A stretch of DNA of 64,000 nucleotides from Novosphingobium sp. (GTDB lineage: Bacteria > Pseudomonadota > Alphaproteobacteria > Sphingomonadales > Sphingomonadaceae), in the NCBI RefSeq assembly GCF_030699305.1, contig NZ_JAUYNB010000023.1, forward strand, positions 1 to 64,000, read 5' to 3'. Made by a program: the position numbers and the translations under genes. A model generated the notes under the pieces. That model saw only the letters and a program-made list of their open reading frames with translations, searched no databases and had not been told where the DNA came from. This document shows, piece by piece, positions 32,821-41,575 of this stretch (position 1 is its first letter; each line of letters opens with the position of its first letter).

Positions 32821-34395
32821 CTATGCCGTGGCGCTAGACGAAGGAGACAGCATGGCCCGTAGTTCTGCCTTGGCAACCTTTTCCAGCGTTGATCTCGGCA
32901 GTTGATCGACCAGGCGGATCACGTGTGGGCGCTTGAAATCGGCAAGGTGTCGCTCGCAGGCTTCCGCAATCCGGATCTCAAGGTCATCGCTTTTCCCGGT
33001 CGCAGGAATGACGAAGGCTGCGGGTACTTCATCGAGCATGGGATGGAACATCCCGACAACCGCGACCTCGGCAACGCCATCAACCGAGAGAATGGCTGCC
33101 TCAATTTCCGAAGCCGCGACATTCTCGCCGCCGATCTTGAGCATGTCCTTGGCGCGATCGGCAAAGAACAGCGATCCGTCCTCTCCCAGCTTGACGCGAT
33201 CACCTGTGATAAGGAGCCCTTCGGCAGTGAAAGCCTTCGTTGTTGCTTCGGGGTCATCGACATATTCCTGGAACAGCGACACGCCACGCTGCCCGCCGAC
33301 ATAGAGATCCCCAACCTCGCCCGGTTTGACAGGATTGCCCTCGGTATCGAGCACATGAATTCCATAAGCTGGTGACGGCCGACCCATGGACATCGGGGTG
33401 TTGTCGAGATCGGTCATGCCGACGATTCCGTGCGCGACGGTTTCGGTCATTCCCCACCAGCCGAGCGTCGTCACGCCAAAATGCCTGTCCCATCCGGGCG
33501 CGCAGATCCCATTACCCCACCATCTATAGCTATGCTGTTCGGGCACGGGCTGGTCGAGCAGCGCCTTGGCGCAGAAGGGCACCATCGAAGTCCAGGTCGC
33601 CTGGTGCCTGAGTGAGACGGGCCAGAAGCGCGAGGCCGAAAAGCGCGGCATGAGAACTATTGTCGCGCCAACCCACAGACTGGCGAGCACCGAATAGACC
33701 TGCGCATTGGTGTGAAACAATGGCAGATGCGTGAGATGGACGTCGTCCGGGCGCAAATCTTCGTGAAGAGCGCTGACGCGGGCACCCCAAAGGGCATTGG
33801 CATGCGTCCACAGCACCGCTTTGGGCCTTGCCGTCGTGCCGGAGGTGTATTGAATCCCGAAGGGTGCCATCGGCTCGTGCGGCCTCGGGGTAAGCTCTGC
33901 GGGATCACCATCTATCTCCTCGAACGCATTGAACCCAGTCAAAGCGGCATCGGAAACGATAACGCTACGGGTTGCGGTGACCGCACGCCAGGCTATCGAC
34001 GGCGTTGCAGTTCGCACCAGTTCCGCAAACGAAGGCTGTGTGATCGCTGCAACCGAGCGGCTGTGTGAAGTGAAAAAGGCTAGATCGTCCAGCGTCGAGC
34101 GCGTATTTGTGGTGACCGGAACCACGCCCGCATATGCACAGCCCAACCAGGCAATCAGCGCTTCCGGACAATTGTCGAGATGGATCAACACGCGATCTTT
34201 GGCCTTGACGCCGCGGGCCTGCAATCCTGCGCCGAACCGCTTCACCGCATTGGCAAATTCAGCGTAGGACCAGGACCGGCCCTCCCCCTCGAACGGCTCC
34301 CAGATCAGGAACGGATGGTCGCATCGGTTCGCAGCACGGGCGTCGATCAGGGTTCTGATGTCCATTCCTTCGAATGGCGTGATAGATTCTTGCAT
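32821..34395 (-). CDS. ATP-dependent acyl-CoA ligase (AMP-binding)
   Basis: A 524-residue ANL-superfamily ligase. The P-loop-like motif is YTSGTTARPKAVLWTH, A5 is WGMTETVAHG, A7/A8 are GDRVKLGEDGSLFFADRAKDMLKIGGENV, and the A10 Lys is in RSTLEKVAKAELR. The overall pattern is closest to CaiC-like crotonobetaine/carnitine-CoA ligases, but an aromatic or fatty acid substrate is possible. The ATG at 34395 follows a GGAGGGAGAGAG site, preferred to 34413. It shares strand and spacing with the SDR and TetR genes upstream, forming an operon of three. Confidence 0.88.
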   Translation of the reverse strand: MQESITPFEGMDIRTLIDARAANRCDHPFLIWEPFEGEGRSWSYAEFANAVKRFGAGLQARGVKAKDRVLIHLDNCPEALIAWLGCAYAGVVPVTTNTRSTLDDLAFFTSHSRSVAAITQPSFAELVRTATPSIAWRAVTATRSVIVSDAALTGFNAFEEIDGDPAELTPRPHEPMAPFGIQYTSGTTARPKAVLWTHANALWGARVSALHEDLRPDDVHLTHLPLFHTNAQVYSVLASLWVGATIVLMPRFSASRFWPVSLRHQATWTSMVPFCAKALLDQPVPEQHSYRWWGNGICAPGWDRHFGVTTLGWWGMTETVAHGIVGMTDLDNTPMSMGRPSPAYGIHVLDTEGNPVKPGEVGDLYVGGQRGVSLFQEYVDDPEATTKAFTAEGLLITGDRVKLGEDGSLFFADRAKDMLKIGGENVAASEIEAAILSVDGVAEVAVVGMFHPMLDEVPAAFVIPATGKSDDLEIRIAEACERHLADFKRPHVIRLVDQLPRSTLEKVAKAELRAMLSPSSSATA

Positions 34396-34433
34396 TCTTC
34401 TCTCTCCCTCCATGCATGCTCTCTGGCCTGCTT

Positions 34434-35174
34434 TCAGGTCTGCGCAATGCGATCGGCTAGAATCCCTGGGGCAAGCCGCAATAGCCAGGGCAGCCAGCGG
34501 ACCGCACCGATCATCGCGGTGGGCCGCCGCGCCTTGAGTGCGGCAATCGTGGCATCCGCGACGGCCTCGGGGCTCACTTTCGGAACGTCGCGATGGGCTA
34601 TCGCCGGGGTATCGACGGCAGGCGGCAACACTTCCAGGACGTGTACATTTCGGAGCTGGAGCTGGCGGCGAAGGCCTTCGGCAAACCCATGCAGCCCGGC
34701 TTTGGCCGCGCCATAAGTCGGAGACCGGGTGGGCGTGACCAACGCATAGCCCGAGCTGACGAGAACGATCGCTTCAAGCATTGGGAAACGCGCAAGCGCT
34801 GCCGCGGTCAGCTGCACTGGTGCGACGAGGTTCAAGGCGAATTCTTCGGCGAGCGCATCATCGGCCAGACTGTCGCCGGCGAAGTCGCGCTCGACCAGCC
34901 GCCCGGCATTGCTGATCAGAATGTCGAGCCTGCCAAATTGCACATCGATGAAATCGAGGAACCGCTGACGGCCTGCAGTTTCGGTGACGTCCGCGGCAAT
35001 ACACAGCAGATCCGGGTTAGCTTTTGCAAAGGCTGCCACGGAGTCAGCGCTGCGAGCACAGGTGGCGACCTTGGCACCCGCCTCAAGGAACGCTGCAACC
35101 AGCGCCTGCCCGATCCCGGAGGTGCCCCCGGTAATCGCGACGACCTTGCCGTGGAACGGTCCGCTGGTGATCAT
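34434..35174 (-). CDS. Short-chain dehydrogenase/reductase
   Basis: A 246-residue SDR. The cofactor motif TGGTSGIG is at the N-terminus, then ISNAG, a Ser in VLVSSGYAL and catalytic YGAAK. It is of the DltE-like short type. The start overlaps the TetR stop by four bases (ATGA). It probably oxidises or reduces an intermediate handled by the CoA ligase in the same operon; the substrate is unknown. Confidence 0.88.
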   Translation of the reverse strand: MITSGPFHGKVVAITGGTSGIGQALVAAFLEAGAKVATCARSADSVAAFAKANPDLLCIAADVTETAGRQRFLDFIDVQFGRLDILISNAGRLVERDFAGDSLADDALAEEFALNLVAPVQLTAAALARFPMLEAIVLVSSGYALVTPTRSPTYGAAKAGLHGFAEGLRRQLQLRNVHVLEVLPPAVDTPAIAHRDVPKVSPEAVADATIAALKARRPTAMIGAVRWLPWLLRLAPGILADRIAQT

Positions 35175-35827
35175 TGCCTCGGCGCCCCCTCCAAGGAGGC
35201 AAATCTGCCTTTGACGGTCGGCGGCCCGGCGGCGCGGGCAATTTGCGCAGGGTCGGCCCCCAAGCCACGCAGGCCCAGCTCAAGCATTTGCATTAGCAGT
35301 GCCTCTACCGCCTCATGACCGGCTGCACCCTCGACGATGCCTCCCATCAAAGTTTGGCAGCTGCCCAGCCAGTAGAGCACGCCGGCCTGTTCGGAAGGGA
35401 TGTGGATCTGGCCTTGGTTGGCTGCATCGCGCAGATCCCGCAGCAACCCGGCATTGATTGGATGGTCGCCTAACGAAAGGCCGTTGAAGGAACGCGCCAA
35501 GACAACGGTGCGTTGTGGCCTGGCCAGAGCGTAAGCTGCCGCGGCAATCATTCCACCAGCCAACCGCTCCAAAGGGTCGGTTATGCCCGAATTGATCGTT
35601 CCGACCCAATATTCGATTTCGGTCCGGATCTCGCGCGCTATCGCATTTGCGTACTCTCGCTTGTCTTTGAAATGATTGAAGAAGGAGCCCTTTGCGACGC
35701 GCGCCGACGCGACAAATTCATCGATCGCAATGGCATCGACGGGCCGATCGACCATCAATTCCATACCCGCTGACAAGAGTGCCGAGCGCGTTCTGGCGGC
35801 TCGCGGGGACAGCAGCGGCTCGGTCAT
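35171..35827 (-). CDS. TetR-family regulator of the divergent catabolic genes
   Basis: A 218-residue regulator. The N-terminal HTH is IDEFVASARVAKGSFFNHFKDKREY; the C-terminal ligand domain is not assignable. It is the first gene of the SDR/CoA-ligase operon and faces the VOC-FAH-hydroxylase operon. A 42-bp palindrome lies in the 94-base divergent gap, so it very likely controls both operons. Confidence 0.9.
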   Translation of the reverse strand: MTEPLLSPRAARTRSALLSAGMELMVDRPVDAIAIDEFVASARVAKGSFFNHFKDKREYANAIAREIRTEIEYWVGTINSGITDPLERLAGGMIAAAAYALARPQRTVVLARSFNGLSLGDHPINAGLLRDLRDAANQGQIHIPSEQAGVLYWLGSCQTLMGGIVEGAAGHEAVEALLMQMLELGLRGLGADPAQIARAAGPPTVKGRFASLEGAPRQ

Positions 35828-35841
35828 GGTTCATTCCCTAC

Positions 35842-35883
35842 TTGACTATGTAGTCATATCGAATCATATGACCATATAGTCAA
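35842..35883. promoter_or_regulatory. 42-bp palindromic operator with face-to-face promoters
   Basis: TTGACTATGTAGTCATAT (35842-35859) and ATATGACCATATAGTCAA (35866-35883) are 18-base arms with two mismatches around a six-base centre. Each outer end is a TTGACT -35 element; at 17-base spacing CATATG (plus strand) and GATATG (minus strand) could serve as -10. The two promoters overlap inside the palindrome, so one bound TetR could switch off both directions. Confidence 0.7.
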
Positions 35884-35921
35884 CAAAATTATTGGCTGAG
35901 TCGGACTGAGGGAGTGGGAGG

Positions 35922-36941
35922 ATGGGCATCATCCGAATTGAAGACATTGCGCATGTGCGCTTTGCCGCGCCGGACCTCGCGGCGATGCGGGCCTTCCTTG
36001 AAGACTTCGGGATGCATTGTGTCGAAGAAGGCGGGCGGCTCTATGGCAGCGGCAGCGATGGTCGGCCATTCATCCACGTTACCCAGCCGGGCCAGGCCAA
36101 ATTCCTCGCCGTAGGTTTCAGGGCCGAGACCATCGTCGATCTGGAGATGCTCGCCGCTGCAGAAGGCGTGCCTGTGGAGGAGCTGGACGAGCCCGGCGGC
36201 GGCAAAATTGTCCGGCTAATCGATCCCGATGGCTATGGTGTCGAGGTCGTGGCCGGACAGGCGAAGCTGGAGTCTTCGCTGCCCTTCGCCGATCCGCCGC
36301 GCAACACGGCGGCAGCCAAGCCGCGCTTTCGATCGACCGTGCGGTTTGAAGCCGCACCCGCGCACGTCAAGCGCATCGGCCATGCCGTGCTCAAGGTGCG
36401 CGATTTCCGTCTTAGCGAGAAATGGTACAAGGACCGTTTCGGCTTTCTGACCTCCGACGAGGTCGAGGCGGCCAAGGATGTGCCCTTGGGGGCGTTCATG
36501 CGCTGCGACCGGGGCGACAAGCCGGCGGATCATCATACGCTCTTCCTTGCGCAGTTGCCTGGCGAACTCGGCCTGCTGCACGCCGCATTCGAAGTCGCCA
36601 ATCTCGATGACCTGATGCTCGGACACCAGCATCTGAAGGCGAAGAAGCGCGAAGCCGCATGGGGCGTCGGCCGCCACATCATGGGCAGTCAGGTGTTCGA
36701 TTACTGGAAAGACCCGTTCGGCAATGAGCTGGAACATTGGACCGATGGTGACTTGTTCACCGCCGCCGATCCGCCGCAAAAAATGCCGATGAGTGCGCTG
36801 CTGGCCGTCCAGTGGGGCACCCCGCACCCGATGTTTGCTGGAAAGATGCCGCCCCCGCCGGGGCTGGTCTCGTTCTTCACCGCGCTCAATATCCGTATCA
36901 AACGGCTGTTCAGCCGCCAGCCCAAAGGAACCCCCGCATGA
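35922..36941 (+). CDS. VOC-family extradiol ring-cleavage dioxygenase
   Basis: A 339-residue type I extradiol dioxygenase-like protein with two VOC modules. The Fe(II) ligands can be placed at His 154 (RIGHAVLKV), His 220 (GLLHAAFEV) and Glu 271 (GNELEHWTDGD) in the C-terminal module, as in 2,3-dihydroxybiphenyl and catechol 2,3-dioxygenases. It would cleave a catecholic ring next to one hydroxyl. First gene of a TetR-controlled operon; its stop overlaps the FAH gene start by four bases. Confidence 0.88.
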   Translation: MGIIRIEDIAHVRFAAPDLAAMRAFLEDFGMHCVEEGGRLYGSGSDGRPFIHVTQPGQAKFLAVGFRAETIVDLEMLAAAEGVPVEELDEPGGGKIVRLIDPDGYGVEVVAGQAKLESSLPFADPPRNTAAAKPRFRSTVRFEAAPAHVKRIGHAVLKVRDFRLSEKWYKDRFGFLTSDEVEAAKDVPLGAFMRCDRGDKPADHHTLFLAQLPGELGLLHAAFEVANLDDLMLGHQHLKAKKREAAWGVGRHIMGSQVFDYWKDPFGNELEHWTDGDLFTAADPPQKMPMSALLAVQWGTPHPMFAGKMPPPPGLVSFFTALNIRIKRLFSRQPKGTPA

Positions 36942-37777
36942 AGCTCGCAACCTTTACCGCCAATGGCCAGACCCGCACCGGGATCGTCGTGGGCGACCAG
37001 ATTATCGACAGCGGCGTCGATGGCACGATGATCGACCTGATCCGTGATTGGGACGCGCTGAAGCCCGTTCTGGAAGCAAGGGCAGCAACAGGCGCTGGTG
37101 TGCCGCTGTCATCGGTAAAGCTGGAAGCACCAGTGCAGCGCCCCGGCAAGATCTTTGCCATCGGCCTCAACTATGCCGACCATATCGAAGAATCGAAGAT
37201 GGGCACGCCCGAACGGCAGGTCTGGTTCACCAAGGCGCAGACCAGCGTCAACGCCCCCTATGATCCAATCGACATTGCCCGAACCACGGCGACGGCCGAT
37301 TATGAAGTCGAACTGGTTGCGGTGATCGGCACGGGCGGCAAGCATGTTTCGGTGGCCGATGCTCCCGCCGCCATCTTCGGCTATTGTGTCGGCAACGACA
37401 TGACTGAGCGCATGTGGCAGCATGCCACGCAGCAATGGTCCCTGGGCAAGAGCTTCGACACCCATGCCCCGATGGGGCCATGGATCGTTACCGCCGATGA
37501 ACTTGGCGATCCGCACAATTTGGGCATCCGCTGCTTCGTAAACGGAGAAAAGCGGCAGGATTCCAATACCCGCCATCTCGTCTTCGACATCTGGCAACAG
37601 GTCGAACACCTCTCGGTTGGCATGACGCTTGAACCCGGCGACTGCCTGTTCACCGGAACGCCCGGCGGGATCGGTGCGGCAATGGACCCGCGTCAATTCC
37701 TCAAGGCTGGCGACGTTGTGCGCTGCGAGATCGATTCCATCGGGGTGATCGAAGGCGTAATGCAGGACGAAGCCTGA
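36938..37777 (+). CDS. Fumarylacetoacetate hydrolase-family protein
   Basis: A 279-residue FAH-fold enzyme: FAIGLNYADHIEE, DYEVELVAVIGTGG with the metal-binding acidic residues, GYCVGNDMTERMWQ, KSFDTHAPMGPWIV and LFTGTPGGIG. Such enzymes hydrolyse or decarboxylate/hydrate ring-cleavage products. The ATG at 36938 overlaps the dioxygenase stop (ATGA). It is the likely next step after ring cleavage in this operon. Confidence 0.9.
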   Translation: MKLATFTANGQTRTGIVVGDQIIDSGVDGTMIDLIRDWDALKPVLEARAATGAGVPLSSVKLEAPVQRPGKIFAIGLNYADHIEESKMGTPERQVWFTKAQTSVNAPYDPIDIARTTATADYEVELVAVIGTGGKHVSVADAPAAIFGYCVGNDMTERMWQHATQQWSLGKSFDTHAPMGPWIVTADELGDPHNLGIRCFVNGEKRQDSNTRHLVFDIWQQVEHLSVGMTLEPGDCLFTGTPGGIGAAMDPRQFLKAGDVVRCEIDSIGVIEGVMQDEA

Positions 37778-37934
37778 CGGAAACGCGACGAGCCCTCGGG
37801 TCGCACCGGGGCAAGCTGCTTGTGCAGATGTGACGGGGACACCAACCGAACCAATGGCCCGAAGAGGCAGGTCACCGACACATCGAGGAAAGGGAAACGC
37901 CGCACGGGGAGTAGCGGGCAGGAGAGGAAGAGCG

Positions 37935-39389
37935 ATGCAGGAGTCTTCGACCGATTACGATGTGCTGGTTTGCGGCGGCGGGCCAACCGGCGTCACGCTT
38001 GCGATCTTGCTGGGCCAACAGGGGCTTTCTGTCCTGGTGGTCGAAAAGGAAGCGTCGATCTATCCGCTTCCGCGCGCCGCGCATATCGATCACGAGACCA
38101 TGCGGGTCTTTCAGCAGGTCGGCATTGCCGACAAGTTGATGGAGACGTGCCAGCTCACGGACCGCTACGATTTCCTCAATGCCAAGGGCAAGATACTGCT
38201 GCGCTTTGACGGTTCGAGCGCGATCGGCCCGGGCGGCTGGCCGATCGCGAACATGATCCACCAGCCCGCCCTCGAAGCGGTGCTCCGTGCCCAGCTGGAG
38301 AACTGCCCGACGGTCGAACTGCGCAGTTCGACCGAATTGAAGGCCTATCGCGATGCAGCCGATGGCATTGTTGCCACGGTGGCGGATGCCACGGGCGAGC
38401 GCGAGGTCAGGGCGCGCTATCTGGTCGGGGCCGATGGTGCGCGCAGCCCGGTTCGCGAGGCGGCGGCAATCGAATTCGACGATCTCGGGTTCGAGGAACC
38501 CTGGCTGGTCGTCGATGCCATCGTCATCGACCGGTCGCGGCTGCCGAAGGTCAACCTGCAGATCTGCGATCCCGCCCGCCCGACCACCTGCGTCCTGATG
38601 GGGGAAGGCAGGCACCGCTGGGAATTCATGATCAAGCCCGGTGAAGATCCGGACGAGGTCAGCAGCGATGCCTCGATCGAGCGCCTGCTCAAGCCCTGGA
38701 ATGTCGAGGGTGCGGTTACGCTCGAACGCAAGGCCGTCTACACATTTCGCGCCCGCGTTGCCCGAAGCTGGCGCAAGGCGCACGTCCTGCTTGCGGGCGA
38801 CGCAGCGCACCAGACGCCGCCTTTTGCAGGCCAGGGCCTCTGTTCGGGCATTCGCGATGCTGCCAATCTCAGCTGGAAGCTTGCGCAAGTCGTGCAGGGG
38901 AAAGCGCCCTCATCCCTGCTCGATTCCTATCAGCCCGAGCGCGAACCCAATGTACGTGCCACCATCGAAATGGCGATCATGATGGGACGCACCGTGTGCA
39001 TCACGAACCGCTTTTCGGCGTTCATCCGCGATACGAAATTCAGGATTGCCCGTGCCTTGAATTTGACACCGGATGGCCCACCGGCCTATCCGCCCATCTC
39101 CCGCGGCGCCATAATGGCCGGGACCGCAGCGGCAGGGAGCTATTTCCCGCAATTCATTGCAGATGACGGCACGCGACTGGATGACCGGCTCGGCACAGGG
39201 CACTGGCTGATCTCCCGGCAAGACCTGTCGGAACCGCAGCTTGCGCCTTTCGCAGCACCGCTGGGACGGTGGCTCGATCGCCATGGCGCTGACGCTGTGC
39301 TCGTCCGGCCTGACCGCTATGTTTTCGGCACCGGAAGCCGCGAACAATTGCAAACCTCCTGGCGGAGCGTTGCGGACGGGAAGGCCTAG
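37935..39389 (+). CDS. FAD-dependent aromatic hydroxylase (MhpA-like)
   Basis: A 484-residue flavoprotein monooxygenase. The FAD motif CGGGPTGVTLA is at about 13-23, YLVGADGARSPVRE is the DG motif, and LLAGDAAHQTPPFAGQGLCSGIRD is the second FAD/ribityl motif. It resembles 3-(3-hydroxyphenyl)propionate hydroxylase MhpA and would hydroxylate a phenol to the catechol cleaved by the VOC enzyme upstream. GGAGAGG precedes the ATG at 37935. A 157-base gap after the FAH gene may hold its own promoter. Confidence 0.88.
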   Translation: MQESSTDYDVLVCGGGPTGVTLAILLGQQGLSVLVVEKEASIYPLPRAAHIDHETMRVFQQVGIADKLMETCQLTDRYDFLNAKGKILLRFDGSSAIGPGGWPIANMIHQPALEAVLRAQLENCPTVELRSSTELKAYRDAADGIVATVADATGEREVRARYLVGADGARSPVREAAAIEFDDLGFEEPWLVVDAIVIDRSRLPKVNLQICDPARPTTCVLMGEGRHRWEFMIKPGEDPDEVSSDASIERLLKPWNVEGAVTLERKAVYTFRARVARSWRKAHVLLAGDAAHQTPPFAGQGLCSGIRDAANLSWKLAQVVQGKAPSSLLDSYQPEREPNVRATIEMAIMMGRTVCITNRFSAFIRDTKFRIARALNLTPDGPPAYPPISRGAIMAGTAAAGSYFPQFIADDGTRLDDRLGTGHWLISRQDLSEPQLAPFAAPLGRWLDRHGADAVLVRPDRYVFGTGSREQLQTSWRSVADGKA

Positions 39390-39422
39390 TCAAAACATAC
39401 TTCCCGCCGACACCCACGTGAT

Positions 39423-40019
39423 TCACGCCGTAGCGTAGGCGCGCAGGAATGTATCGACAGCCGCATCGACACATTCGTCGATATCCAATTCGGGTGCTGC
39501 ACCGAACAGCAGCGGCTCCTGATTCCCGGCGTCAAGCAAGCCCTTCAAATGCAGCGCCGCAATCCTGGGATCTACCGGTCGGATCCGCTTCTGGTCGATG
39601 AGGCGCTCCATGTATGCGGCGATTTCATCCAGACCCTGACGCGGGCCGCGCTCGTAGAGCAATGCACCGAGTTTCGCGTTGGCCCCTTCTGCCACGGCGG
39701 TTCGCGTGATCGCAAGGGCGTGAGGGGTGCGCATCAATCGGACATAGCCCAGTCCCAACCGTCGAAGTAGAACCGGTAAGTCTTCTTCTGACGTGACCAA
39801 GAGATCGACCAACGGTTGGAAGTCGGAATCAACAGCATCAAGCATTGCCTCGGCGAACAGTTCCTCCTTCGATTTGAAGTAACTGTATAGCGTCGCTTTC
39901 GAGCCGCCGACCCGTGCGGAGATGGCAGCCATGCTGGCGCGCTCATAACCAAGCTCGCGAAACACCTCGATTGCGGCGCTTACGATCGCCTGACGCCTTG
40001 CGTCCGTTTTTACCCGCAT
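39423..40019 (-). CDS. TetR/AcrR-family repressor of the efflux operon
   Basis: A 198-residue regulator: HTH ASMAAISARVGGSKATLYSYFKSKEELF and a C-terminal domain of the AefR/AcrR type (YVRLMRTPHALAITRTAVAEG). It is divergent from a tripartite efflux operon, and inverted repeats flank that operon's promoter. The ATG at 40019 was preferred to 40094, which lies inside the promoter region. Confidence 0.9.
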   Translation of the reverse strand: MRVKTDARRQAIVSAAIEVFRELGYERASMAAISARVGGSKATLYSYFKSKEELFAEAMLDAVDSDFQPLVDLLVTSEEDLPVLLRRLGLGYVRLMRTPHALAITRTAVAEGANAKLGALLYERGPRQGLDEIAAYMERLIDQKRIRPVDPRIAALHLKGLLDAGNQEPLLFGAAPELDIDECVDAAVDTFLRAYATA

Positions 40020-40044
40020 TGCCTGAATCTCCTTTTCTGAACCG

Positions 40045-40105
40045 AACTGTACACTTTTGCCTTGACGGCGCAAGAGCGACTCGCATATAATCAAACCGTA
40101 CAGTT
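40045..40105 (+). promoter_or_regulatory. Efflux operon promoter flanked by inverted repeats
   Basis: TTGACG (40062-40067), an 18-base spacer and a consensus TATAAT (40086-40091). AACTGTAC (40045-40052) and GTACAGTT (40098-40105) are exact complements on either side. The repressor gene's own start is 26 bases away from the first arm, so TetR binding here would control both directions. Confidence 0.65.
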
Positions 40106-40121
40106 TAGTTAAGGAGTCGAA

Positions 40122-41561
40122 ATGACCACCTCCCGTTTATCGCGTGCCCTGCCTTTGAGTGGTATTTCGGCGTTGGCCGTTGCTTCGCTCGCTCTCGGCG
40201 GGTGCGCGGCCTTGCCAAAAGAGCGCACGCTTCAGAGTGTCGCTGCGCCAGAGCAGTTCGAGGCCAGCAAAAGCCTTGCCGCGCCTGTTGCAAACTGGCC
40301 GTCAGATCATTGGTGGTCCGAATTTGGCGACCCCCAACTCTCGAGCCTGATCGAAGAGGGACTGTCTGGTGCCACCGACATCCGCGTGGCCGAAGCGCGC
40401 TTTGCCCGTGCAAATGCACTCGCCGGACAAGCGCGCAGCACACTGTTGCCCTCTGTCACGGCAGGAGTGCAGTTGACGGGTGCCAAGCAGAGCTATGAAA
40501 ACGGCACTCCCCAGGCCGCCTTGCCGCAGGGATTCAACGATTACGGCTCGGCCTCGATCGGGCTTAGCTGGGACCTCGACTTCTGGGGCCGCAACCGCGC
40601 GGCTTTGCGCGCAGCCCGTTCGGAAGCCGAAGCGGCCCATGCCGAAGCCGCTGCCGCCCGGCTCGCCGTTTCCGCAGGCGTTGCGAGCGCCTATGCAGAC
40701 CTTGCCGATCTTCACGCCCAACTCGATGCCGCGCAGGAGGCCGTGGTTGTCCGCGAGCGGACGCTGTCGCTCCTCCGCCAGCGCAATGTCGAAGGACTGG
40801 AGCATGAAGGGGCCGTCAACCGGGCCGTTTCCGCGCTTGAAGCGGCAAAGGGCCAGCGTGCCGCCCTGGAAGAAGCGCTCGGCCTGACCCGGAACCGCAT
40901 CGCGGCACTGATCGGCAAGGGGCCGGATCGTGGATTTTCGATCGGCCGTCCTTCGGCTTTCGCCCAGCGCGGGTTCGGACTGCCGGCAGCAATTCCGGCC
41001 AATCTGATTGGTCGCCGCCCTGACATCATCGCGGCACGGCTGCGTGCCGAGGCGGCGGCCAGCCGCATCGACCAAGCCCGCGCTGCTTTCTACCCCAATG
41101 TCAATCTCATGGGCGTCATTGGTCTGCAGTCGCTCGGGATCGGTAACGTGTTCAATTCGGGAGCCGATTTCGGGTCGGTTGGCCCCGCCATCAGCCTGCC
41201 GATCTTCGAAGGCGGAAGGCTGCGCAGTCAGTATCGCGGTGCCGAAGCTGACTATGAAGCAGCGGTTGCCCAATATGATGGCGCATTAACTCAAGCGCTT
41301 CGTGAGGTGGCCGATGCCGCGACCAGCCAGCGTGCGTTGAGCGAACGCCTCGCTCGCGCTGCTGCGAGTGCCAATGCGGCGCAGGCTGCCTGGACGGTGG
41401 CCAACAACCGCTATCGCGCCGGCCTTGCGACCTATCTCGACGTTCTCGCAGCCGAAGATGCGTTGATCCTCGCCCGCCGCGAGGTCGCCTCGATGAAAAG
41501 CCGATCATTTGCCCTCGATGTTGCGCTGATCCGCGCTCTCGGCGGCGGTTTCCAATCCTGA
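40122..41561 (+). CDS. NodT/OprM-type outer-membrane efflux lipoprotein
   Basis: A 479-residue TolC-like channel. Lipobox LALGGC puts the lipidated Cys at 28. The two OEP repeats can be followed (WWSEFGDPQLSSLIEEGL, YASIGLSWDLDFWGRNRAAL region, LIGRRPDIIAARLRAEAAASRIDQARAAFYPNVNLMG, LPIFEGGRLRSQY, ANNRYRAGLATYLDVLAAEDALILARRE). AAGGAG precedes the ATG. It exports with the HlyD and DHA2 proteins encoded next. Confidence 0.93.
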   Translation: MTTSRLSRALPLSGISALAVASLALGGCAALPKERTLQSVAAPEQFEASKSLAAPVANWPSDHWWSEFGDPQLSSLIEEGLSGATDIRVAEARFARANALAGQARSTLLPSVTAGVQLTGAKQSYENGTPQAALPQGFNDYGSASIGLSWDLDFWGRNRAALRAARSEAEAAHAEAAAARLAVSAGVASAYADLADLHAQLDAAQEAVVVRERTLSLLRQRNVEGLEHEGAVNRAVSALEAAKGQRAALEEALGLTRNRIAALIGKGPDRGFSIGRPSAFAQRGFGLPAAIPANLIGRRPDIIAARLRAEAAASRIDQARAAFYPNVNLMGVIGLQSLGIGNVFNSGADFGSVGPAISLPIFEGGRLRSQYRGAEADYEAAVAQYDGALTQALREVADAATSQRALSERLARAAASANAAQAAWTVANNRYRAGLATYLDVLAAEDALILARREVASMKSRSFALDVALIRALGGGFQS

Positions 41562-41575
41562 AGGAGTCCACGAGC

